The position numbers and the translations under genes are program-made. From Arthrobacter beigongshangensis (GTDB taxonomy: Bacteria; Bacillota; Bacilli; Bacillales_A; Planococcaceae), in contig NZ_JADHDX010000010.1 in assembly GCF_016820585.1 (NCBI RefSeq), positions 62,001 through 126,000 of the forward strand: DNA of 64,000 nucleotides. The letters run 5' to 3'. Below are positions 57,080 through 64,000 of the stretch, in pieces. The notes below the pieces were generated by a model. That model saw nothing but the letters and a program-made list of their open reading frames with translations, was not told the origin of the DNA and did not search any database. Numbering within the stretch: the stretch's first letter is position 1; the number at the start of each line of letters is the position of its first letter.

Positions 57080-57602
57080 TCATGTGTCTGGAATCTCTAA
57101 TAGTTCTCCCTGCTCCACTTCCACGCAATACCTACAATATCCCTCAGTTGAGTGACCGTAAGCAGGTGATAGTAACATTTGCAGTAATTCTAGGCGCAGA
57201 AAAGGATAGGTGGAAGTTGAGTTGCGAAAATAGAATGTGTACAAGCTATAGGGATAGTCCTCCATGCGATCGACCATCGGAATGGCCGTTTCGATTGGAT
57301 TTCTGTGGATGTATCGACTAACTGCAAGAATACCTTCGGGGTCCTGCGCACACTTGGCAAAGTAGCGACTACCGTTATAAGTAGACAGAGTACTGATATT
57401 TCCATTTGTAATAGTCACTATATCGCCGGTTAATATGGCCCATCACTTTTCCAAGTGGAGCCTTTGGTGAGCGAATGGGTAAGTGATAGTGGTTGGTCAT
57501 GACGCAGTAGGTTAGCAAGGTGAAGGGATGCTTCATATAGCTTTAATGTAGAACACGAAAAAACTCCGCCAGATCTACCACGCCTTTGAAAATATCCTGC
57601 CG
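57080..57602 (-). pseudogene. REP-associated tyrosine transposase (Y1/HUH), decayed
   Basis: On the minus strand, from 57602, the translation runs NRQDIFKGVVDLAEFFRVLH, a stop, then HPFTLLTYCVMTNHYHLPI (the HUH histidine pair), KAPLGKVMGHINRRYSDYY, then a frameshift into SRYIHRNPIETAIP and PYSLYTFYF. These are RAYT/IS200-type motifs. The first about 40 residues are missing, and there is one in-frame stop and one frameshift. The C-terminal part alone is open as 112 codons. Two REP-like repeats flank it. Confidence 0.82.
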
Positions 57603-57609
57603 ATTGAAT

Positions 57610-57662
57610 CCCGGTGCCAGTCATTCAGACAACTCAGACACAGTTCTGACAACTGAGTATAA
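57610..57662. repeat. REP-like repeat, right copy
   Basis: CCCGGTGCCAGTCATTCAG... to CTGACAACTGAGTATAA, direct orientation relative to the left copy. Hairpin TCAGA-cacagt-TCTGA. The RHS remnant begins at its right edge and the truncated transposase at its left edge. Confidence 0.75.
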
Positions 57663-58267
57663 ATGCATCTGGTACGTACCAAACGTATCATTATGATCGT
57701 CGAGGCAGCACAGTTGCGTTGATGGATACAACGGGTCAAACGTATGAGTATGGTTCTTACGAAGAAGCTCTTGCGCACGCTGGGACAACGGAGCAGCCGT
57801 TCCAGTATAATGGTAGACACGGGCGTCATAACGGATGCCAACGATTTGTATCATATGCATATGCGTGCACGTTAAACTGCTATGCCTACGTAAACGGCAA
57901 TCCAATCTCTTATATTGACCCGTTTGGGTTAAGCCGCGACGGAGATTCAATCTGGCTTCAAGGCGGAAGCTTCATTCACGATGCATTGCCTTATGTGGGC
58001 ACGTTAAAAGGATTCCAACAAGCCTTTAGTGGCGTGAATCAAGTCACAGGCAGCCGATTATCTACTTCAGAACGTTGGTCAGAAGGCGTTGGTTCAGCGC
58101 TCAGTTTCATCCTAATAACTGGCATGAAGCATGTCGGGAAGTATGGAATTGATGGAATTGTTAGTCTAGGAAAGAAACTTGACTTGCAGTTTTTTTGTGG
58201 TAAATCTGAGATTCGAGCTGGTTCTTGTTTTTCAAATGAACAAATAAAGAAGGTTGAACGACTTTGA
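57663..58267 (+). pseudogene. RHS-repeat protein C-terminal remnant
   Basis: ASGTYQTYHYDRRGSTVALMD and EYGSYEEALAHAG, then after a frameshift VITDANDLYHMHMRA, a deletion, and CYAYVNGNPISYIDPFGLS, are the core end of RHS/YD-repeat proteins. A variable tail of about 110 residues follows (HDALPYVGTLKGFQ, SERWSEGVGSALSF), the place where polymorphic toxins sit. The upstream part is cut off by the REP-like repeat, and the core has a frameshift and a deletion, so it is not functional as an RHS protein. Confidence 0.82.
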
Positions 58268-58404
58268 GATAAGTATATAAGTGATTCCAGCCACAAGAAT
58301 CTACCATCACCTATTGCCAATAAATAAATTGGTTTTCTAGTTGAAAGGTGCAAAGAGCAGAATCCGAAGCAACAAAATTTCGGCAAAGTAAAAGGAGACT
58401 TATT

Positions 58405-58524
58405 TTGCTGAAATTAACTTATGAAGTATTAAGCTTCGGTGCTATTTGGGAGATAGGTTACAACAATGAAAGCATACCCATACTATTGATTGTACATGGG
58501 AAGAAATATTATGAGCTACTATAA
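58405..58524 (+). CDS. Short ORF after RHS remnant (39 residues)
   Basis: TTG at 58405 with AAAGGAG before it opens a frame MLKLTYEVLSFGAIWEIGYN... ending KKYYELL. It lies where an immunity gene would follow an RHS toxin, but it is too short to assign and could be the start of a broken gene. Confidence 0.3.
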   Translation: MLKLTYEVLSFGAIWEIGYNNESIPILLIVHGKKYYELL

Positions 58525-58863
58525 CCGGCGGAAAGAGAAGTATTTATAATGTGTGTAAATATCAGGATTTTTCACTATATGAGATAATTATAAAGACTTC
58601 AATGCTAAGTGCTACTCTGAAGGAGGATATTGATAATTAGGAGTTAAAACGAACAGATGTATATAGTCTTCTAGATCCCTTGAAGAAAAATGCATTTTCA
58701 TATTTTCAAGGCCTGGTAACATCAAATTATTAGCGACAAGGATTTAAGATACTGCATAGTTCATGCATCTGGGTGTATATTATAAAGATTATATGATGAG
58801 CCAAGCCAAGCCAAGTCACGCCCAGATTTTATCGAAAGAAACAGCCACAGAGAATAGATTATT

Positions 58864-59067
58864 TTGGAATCTAAAGGAAGAGGTGATGCAATTAGTAATG
58901 AAACTCAGGATAAAGCTAAGAAGCGGACTAGAAAGCTGAGAAAGGTTGCTGGAATATTTCCAGCTTTACGTGCGGTTATTCAATCTTACTTTTCTAGTAC
59001 GGGAGTTTTCAGAAGTAAAATTACTGATCCCATTGAGTTTGATGAGATGCCCCTCACATTAGAATAA
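58864..59067 (+). CDS. Unassigned ORF in decayed region (67 residues)
   Basis: A TTG-started frame with a lysine-rich part (KAKKRTRKLRKVAG) and the end DPIEFDEMPLTLE. No ribosome site is visible before the TTG. It may be the tail of a lost gene. The surrounding stretch 58525-59787 is AT-rich and shows no other convincing gene. Confidence 0.25.
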   Translation: MESKGRGDAISNETQDKAKKRTRKLRKVAGIFPALRAVIQSYFSSTGVFRSKITDPIEFDEMPLTLE

Positions 59068-59787
59068 ATGAGAAGATTTTCATAAAATAATATTATGAAC
59101 CTATATTAAGGCTTTTCAAAAATGATGAAATACTAGGCGATGGACTTGATATAAGTAACAGTTCATACAAGGTAGTTGAAATAAAGGAACTTGACATAAC
59201 TATAGGGATGGAATTTCAATTTATAATTTATTAGTCGAAGAGTCATCCAGATTTTTTAAAATAAAAAAATGATATTGAGGGAAACACTAGAATGTGATTA
59301 TAAATATAATAAAAATACATTTATCGGTAATGGGGTTATAATAATTATTATAGGAATAATATAGGAAAATGAGAATGTGACATAAGCGCCTATTAACAAA
59401 AGATGAGGATTTAAATGTTATCGGGACCGAACATCTAGTGTGTACCTTGCAGTGCAATTAAGCTTTTCAAGCCCTTGTATTGATTTTAGAATTGTAGAAC
59501 TCAAAAAGATTATTGGGAGTCGGAGATAGAGACGGTATTGCTTATGTGTGTTTGAGATACTAGGGGAGAACAGTGCCTTTATTCGCTTGTTACACAAGGA
59601 ACTAGTGATGTTTTTTGAAAATTAGGGGGATTGGATGAATAAAGGCATCAAGTAATTGTTTCATGGTACACACTCAGTGCTGAGGATTTTCATTAGAATA
59701 AGATGAGGTAGTGTCAATATTCAGTGCTGCAATTAGGTTGAAGATTGAAGGGATTTTAGTGGGATTCGTAAAAAAACTTGAGGAGGT

Positions 59788-61287
59788 ATGAAATTGGAGT
59801 TTTATTTAGTGTCGCATCCCGAGGAAATAGGAAAAACAAAAAGAGAAGGCTCTTATTGCGAATTATTAACTGATAATTGGAATGATTATGGTTACGAGTC
59901 TTATTTCACCTTATACTATTTTGAAAGTAGATCCAAACCTACTTTAATAGGACCTGTAAAAATCTTGACTACTAAAGGAGTTAGAACTAGTACATATTTG
60001 GAATTCAAGTTTAAAAGATTAGATGAAAGTTTTTGCTCTTTAGGCCAGAGAAATTCATTTTATAGGAATATTTGTAAGTTACCTAAAGAAAAATACGAAA
60101 AAATATTAAATGCACTAAGAGATACCGTTTTTGATTCTGAAATATTGCCTAATTATCCAGATAAAGTAGGAATAAATGATTCTTTTTTTCGCTTTAGCGA
60201 AGCAAAAAATATTTATAAAAATGCAAAGGATAAATATTTTACTAAGAAGAGTTTTAAAAATGGTAACTTTAAATTTAATTTTAACTTCACTCTTCCATAT
60301 AATAATGAAACAAAAGTTAGTCTTCCATTTAATTTTGAAAAAAACTCGTTTCTGCCTAGTAGAATAAATATAGTAGTGGGGAAAAATGGTGTCGGTAAAA
60401 CTGCATTATTGTCTAGTTTCGCGGATTCTTTATGTGGGCGGATTGACAATGCTAAAGCTATTGAATTATTTAATCCGCCGGAAATACCGACATTTACTAA
60501 AGTAATTGGAATTTCATTCAGTGCTTTCGATAATTTTAGAATGCCTGATGACGAAAGCACCGATGAAATAGAAAAACACCGAGAACTAAATAATTATATT
60601 TATTGTGGTATCAGAGACTCGAGCAATAACGGTACCTTATCTCTTGAAGAAATAAAAAAACGTGGACAGTTTAACATAAAAAAAATAATTGAGCGGGATT
60701 TAGAAAATGAAGGACATTCATTTTTAGAGACATGGGAGGAAATGCTGAGAAATATTGAAATTCCGTTAAGGGATATTGGGGAACCAGAGTCCATTTTTGA
60801 TAAACATCTGAGTTCTGGACAACGTATATTAATAGCAACAATCTCAGAAATTTTAGCTGTTATAGAAGATGAATCTATATTGTTGTTTGATGAACCAGAA
60901 TTACATCTTCATCCAAACGCTGTTTCAAATTTTATTAGGATGTTAAACGTTTTGTTGGATGAATTTAATTCATATGCAATTTTTTCAACTCATTCTCCAT
61001 TAATTGTACAGGAAGTACCATCAAACTACATTCTAAAACTGGTAAGAACAGAGAGAAATACACTTTTAGTTTCTAATCCAATTACCGAGACTTTTGGGGA
61101 AAATATTTCGGATATCGTAAATGAAGTTTTCAATGTAATGGAGAACGAAAGTAATTACCAATCAATTTTAAGAGAACAACTAAAAGAAATGAGTAAAGAA
61201 GAAATAATAAGTTATTTTGAAAAAGGTTTAAGTATGCATGCACTGACATATTTGTTTAGTACATCTAAGAATATGGAGCGGAAGTAA
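59788..61287 (+). CDS. ABC/OLD-like AAA ATPase, Septu PtuA-like defence component
   Basis: A 499-residue ATPase. An N-terminal region of about 190 residues, not recognised, precedes Walker A GKNGVGKT (198-205). The ABC signature is LSSGQR (341-346), Walker B LLFDEPELHLHP (near 368), and the H-loop FSTHSPLIV (near 412). This order, with a following HNH gene, matches PtuA of the Septu anti-phage system and related OLD-type ATPases. TTGAGGAGGTATGAA precedes the ATG. The stop is one base before the next start. AT-rich composition and flanking mobile remnants suggest transfer. Confidence 0.85.
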   Translation: MKLEFYLVSHPEEIGKTKREGSYCELLTDNWNDYGYESYFTLYYFESRSKPTLIGPVKILTTKGVRTSTYLEFKFKRLDESFCSLGQRNSFYRNICKLPKEKYEKILNALRDTVFDSEILPNYPDKVGINDSFFRFSEAKNIYKNAKDKYFTKKSFKNGNFKFNFNFTLPYNNETKVSLPFNFEKNSFLPSRINIVVGKNGVGKTALLSSFADSLCGRIDNAKAIELFNPPEIPTFTKVIGISFSAFDNFRMPDDESTDEIEKHRELNNYIYCGIRDSSNNGTLSLEEIKKRGQFNIKKIIERDLENEGHSFLETWEEMLRNIEIPLRDIGEPESIFDKHLSSGQRILIATISEILAVIEDESILLFDEPELHLHPNAVSNFIRMLNVLLDEFNSYAIFSTHSPLIVQEVPSNYILKLVRTERNTLLVSNPITETFGENISDIVNEVFNVMENESNYQSILREQLKEMSKEEIISYFEKGLSMHALTYLFSTSKNMERK

Positions 61288-61288
61288 T

Positions 61289-62140
61289 ATGATTTATAAA
61301 AATATTCTTATTCCTGATAACTTTATAGAATCAATGAAATTATACTCAAATATAGTAGAAAGTAAGCAATTAAAGTGTAGGAACATTCTTAGTGAAAATG
61401 AAAGTGGGCAATCGATATTTAATGTCGTTTCGGAACGTTATCACGAGTATCATAATAACTATAAAAGCTTGGAAAATATAACCGCACGAACATTTTTGGA
61501 AGATGAAAAAAAGTGTTTAAAAGGATGTTACGATATAACAACTAAAGGACTCACTAAATTAGTGAAAGTCCTTGAATCAAGAAGAAATGATGTCGAAAAA
61601 TCATATTGCTATTACTGTGGCTTTGGTGAGCCAGATACTTTGGATCACTATCTCCCTAAAGGAGAATTTCCGGAGTTCTCTGTCTTAATAAATAATCTTA
61701 TCCCTTGCTGTTCAACCTGTAATAGGATAAAAGGTGAAAACTGGATAGACGAAAAAACTAAGTATAGAAAGTTAGTGAACTTTTATTATGATGAACCGGA
61801 AGAATATCAAATTCTAAAATGTAAAATAGAAAAAGAAGACGATTCATTTTTCTTGAGTTTACAATTGGCTGTAGACATTGATTCGGATAACGCAGTACAA
61901 AATATTATTTACAACCATATTAGTACATTAGAATTAATTACTCGTCTCGAAAGCAAGTCGAATACATATTTAGTTGGGAAGTGGAAAGATTATCAAAGTG
62001 CTGTCAAGAATGGCATTGAGGATGCGTGGAGAATATTGTTTAATGAGAAAACAAAGGTTTTGAAAGATGACTTTGGAAGTAACTATTGGAAATACGTTAT
62101 AAACCTAGCTATTATTGACTCTAAAGATTTTGGATATTAA
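61289..62140 (+). CDS. HNH endonuclease, Septu PtuB-like defence component
   Basis: A 283-residue protein. The HNH core is at about 107-151: CYYCG, then DTLDHYLPKGEFPEFSV, NNLIPCCSTCNRIKG. Two CxxC pairs bind the structural zinc and the His of DHYLPK is the expected general base. It begins one base after the ATPase stop, so the proteins are coupled. In Septu-type systems the ATPase controls a nuclease of this kind. Whether it cuts DNA or tRNA is not visible here. Confidence 0.85.
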   Translation: MIYKNILIPDNFIESMKLYSNIVESKQLKCRNILSENESGQSIFNVVSERYHEYHNNYKSLENITARTFLEDEKKCLKGCYDITTKGLTKLVKVLESRRNDVEKSYCYYCGFGEPDTLDHYLPKGEFPEFSVLINNLIPCCSTCNRIKGENWIDEKTKYRKLVNFYYDEPEEYQILKCKIEKEDDSFFLSLQLAVDIDSDNAVQNIIYNHISTLELITRLESKSNTYLVGKWKDYQSAVKNGIEDAWRILFNEKTKVLKDDFGSNYWKYVINLAIIDSKDFGY

Positions 62141-62295
62141 TGATTTTAGGGAGTTGCTACGGTCAAAAGTATTCAAACTATTTTAAAGAACAATAAAAAG
62201 GATGATACCGAGCAATAAATAAAGCGTGAAACGAACATCGTTACAGATAACCATGCCTTCAAGCGAGGCGCATCCTATTATGGAGGTGCCAATAA

Positions 62296-63053
62296 ATGAT
62301 GAATGATACAAACACCTGAATAAAACTACACGAGCTAAAATTGATGGGTATGGTGGTAGCTTACAAGGAACAAGCATCGAATAAAGAATTCCAAAAGATG
62401 AGTTTTGAAGACGGTTTTTTTTTACTCGTTGATTTAGAACATTCTCGCCGTAAAAGTAATAAGCTTCAACGGTTAATCAAAGCAGGTACTTTTCTAAATT
62501 CAAAGGCATGTATTGAAGATATCGAGTACTACGAGGACCGTCGATTAGATAAAAAAAGATTTTGAAACTAGCTAGCGGCATTTATATCCAGGACAGTCAC
62601 AACATTATATTGAAAGGACCTATCGGCTCAGGAAAATTATTTTTGGTCACTGCATTCAGTATTTCTGCTTGTTGCCAATGCTATCAAGTAAAATATATTC
62701 GCTTACCAGAATTACTTGATGAACTGTTGCTGGCAAAGTTGGTAGCAGGCGGAAGCTATCGTAAATGCATCAAAAAATATACAAAGGTCGATCTCTTGAT
62801 TCTTGATGAATGGCTACTGACAGATTTATCGACAGTGGAAGCAACGACCCTACTCGAAATTACTGGATCCCGCCATAAGGCGGCTTTTACTATTTACTGT
62901 TCACAAATTAATCCTAGTGGATGGCATTTAAAATTGGGTAATGAAACAATTGCGGAGGCTATCCTAGATAGAATTATCCATGGTTCCTATCAAATATTGA
63001 TAGATGAAGAAGTTTCTATGAAAGAACTTCATGGATTGGGGGAATCTAAATGA
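62296..63053 (+). pseudogene. istB: IS21-family istB, decayed
   Basis: An IstB-like ATPase read across three lesions: a TGA after MMNDTNT, a frameshift near 62562 (between ACIEDIEYYEDRRLDKK and the following LASGIYIQDSHN), and the P-loop changed to GPIGSGKL, where the conserved threonine is lost. The remaining motifs (VKYIRLPELLDEL, KVDLLILDEWLL, AILDRIIHGSYQI) are clear. TGGAGGTGCC lies before the first ATG. No istA is visible upstream. Confidence 0.88.
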
Positions 63054-63250
63054 TTCTATCAGAAGTGGAATCTCGTATAGCTAGGTACTTTTTTCACATG
63101 TATTTACCTGAAAATGTACTGGTGAAAGAAGGAGAAAGACTAATACCTTCCTGCATACGGTTTGAAGTTCAGGCAATGGATTATGATGAACTTGTTCGTT
63201 TAGACATTAACATTATTGACAAGTTATTGGAGAGTAAAAGGTTTAGATAA
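63050..63250 (+). CDS. Hypothetical 66-residue protein after istB
   Basis: It overlaps the istB stop by four bases (ATGA) and reads MILSEVESRIARYFFHMYLP... to KLLESKRFR. No family recognised. It may be a passenger of the insertion sequence. Confidence 0.4.
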   Translation: MILSEVESRIARYFFHMYLPENVLVKEGERLIPSCIRFEVQAMDYDELVRLDINIIDKLLESKRFR

Positions 63251-63280
63251 AATAGAGAGCCATTGGAACTGTAACCGCAC

Positions 63281-63456
63281 TGACCTAAGAAAATGAGACA
63301 AATAAAAACACCTTTCGTTGAAAAACGGGTATAGATACCCTAATTAAACAACGCGGAGGTGTTTTTTCTATGGGAATAAGAGTGAGCTATCCAGTAGAAG
63401 TGAAAATGAAAGCAATAGAGATGCAGGCAATTTGTATGTTTGGGAATTTGCTGTAA
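63281..63456 (+). mobile_element. IS3-like element, left-end fragment
   Basis: It begins with a terminal-repeat-like TGACCTAAGAAAATGAGAC. A hairpin follows (CACCT..CGTTG pairing with CAACG..AGGTG, with an inner GGGTA/TACCC stem, 63304-63367). Then ATG at 63370 opens a frame GIRVSYPVEVKMKAIEM, the N-terminus of IS3-type orfA, which breaks off after 28 codons. The rest of the element is missing. Confidence 0.65.
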
Positions 63457-63643
63457 TCGAACATTAAATAGCATCCCTTTCTTTGTTGGCGATAGGAACA
63501 AGCGCCAATACGTTTTCAATTAAAAAAGTACGTCTAGACTGCCGTAGCTGACAATTGGCCCGAAAAGAAACTTCACCCACCATTTTCTATTGACTTGATT
63601 AACTGATTCGGCACACCTAATCCCTTCTTTTTTAGTTGGCATT

Positions 63644-64000
63644 TCAAAATAAAAGCTCATCTACTGACACATCATATTCCATAAAAATATCAGCAAAAAA
63701 CGCCTTATCAACCAAATTTCGATATACGCCATTAAAATAACCAGCGATATTTCGGACTGGTTTGCGTTTTGTCGCCTGAACAGCAATATGGAGTGCTTGC
63801 ATAGCTAATTGTTCGAGTAATTCTCCTTGGTGTGCATGAATGCTAAATTTCATCATGCGTAATGACTGTGCGCGATAAATTCCGAAAAATTGACGTACTA
63901 TGGAGCTGTCACCAATCGTTGTGGACAATAAATCTTTCATTCTTCCAAACAACGTAGTAGGTGTAGAAATCGGCTCCGCAGGATACGTATCTGTAAGAGT
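63644..64000 (-). CDS. Unrecognised protein, C-terminal part (5' end outside window)
   Basis: The minus-strand frame is open to the window edge; about 118 residues are visible. The end reads KRKPVRNIAGYFNGVYRNL then VDKAFFADIFMEYD. Wording of this type occurs at the C-terminus of Firmicutes plasmid or element replication proteins, but I cannot confirm the family. The 63457-63643 stretch downstream of it shows no gene. Confidence 0.55.
   Translation of the reverse strand, partial: TLTDTYPAEPISTPTTLFGRMKDLLSTTIGDSSIVRQFFGIYRAQSLRMMKFSIHAHQGELLEQLAMQALHIAVQATKRKPVRNIAGYFNGVYRNLVDKAFFADIFMEYDVSVDELLF

Overview
The window comes from the chromosome of an endospore-forming, flagellated, S-layer-bearing member of the Bacillales, most like Planococcaceae (Sporosarcina and relatives). 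The grounds are the upp-mnaA-atpIBEFHAGDC-DUF1146-murA-spoIID-spoIIQ-spoIIID-mbl-flhO-flhP-fabZ-ssb-ywqA/ywqB gene order known from Bacillus, the many SLH-domain surface proteins, and a csaB/tagA/wecC cell-wall glycopolymer group. Species cannot be named from this alone.

Bases 1-27,000 are a conserved core: the end of upp, mnaA, a complete F1Fo ATP synthase operon behind a near-consensus sigma-A promoter, murA, forespore and mother-cell sporulation genes (spoIID, spoIIQ, spoIIID), mbl, two flagellar rod/hook-type genes, an EpuA-type membrane protein, fabZ, a lipoprotein, an SSB, and a minus-strand group of a SNF2 helicase, a SWIM zinc-finger protein and an XRE regulator. Bases 27,100-57,060 are a cell-surface region. 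It holds a 1592-residue secreted subtilase with six tandem C-terminal repeats, a DnaQ-like exonuclease, an SLH 5'-nucleotidase, SLH proteins with amidase, subtilisin, NlpC/P60 and glucosaminidase domains, a MurJ-type flippase, a glycosyltransferase, CsaB (pyruvylates the wall polymer that SLH domains bind), TagA, WecC and a 900-residue S-layer protein. MnaA at the left end, with TagA and WecC, would supply and use the ManNAc precursor of the polymer, so enzymes, anchor and anchored proteins are together. Bases 57,060-64,000 are AT-rich accessory DNA: a decayed REP-type transposase between two REP-like repeats, an RHS remnant, an intact ATPase + HNH pair of Septu-like architecture, decayed IS21 and IS3 pieces, and the end of an unrecognised gene.

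Three things stand out. First, five intergenic arrays are built from one about 21-bp unit carrying TCCAAC/TGCAAC, with array-specific higher-order periods (103 bp or 82 bp). They look like a bacterial satellite DNA and produce long false ORFs. Second, an Rpn-family nuclease gene has a perfect internal Shine-Dalgarno and in-frame ATG, and the exact C-terminal segment starting there is duplicated downstream as its own small ORF. This is a candidate toxin with intragenic antitoxin plus a spare antitoxin copy. Third, a dispersed palindromic element whose terminal hairpin shows compensatory changes lies in four or five intergenic gaps, one inside the ATP synthase operon.
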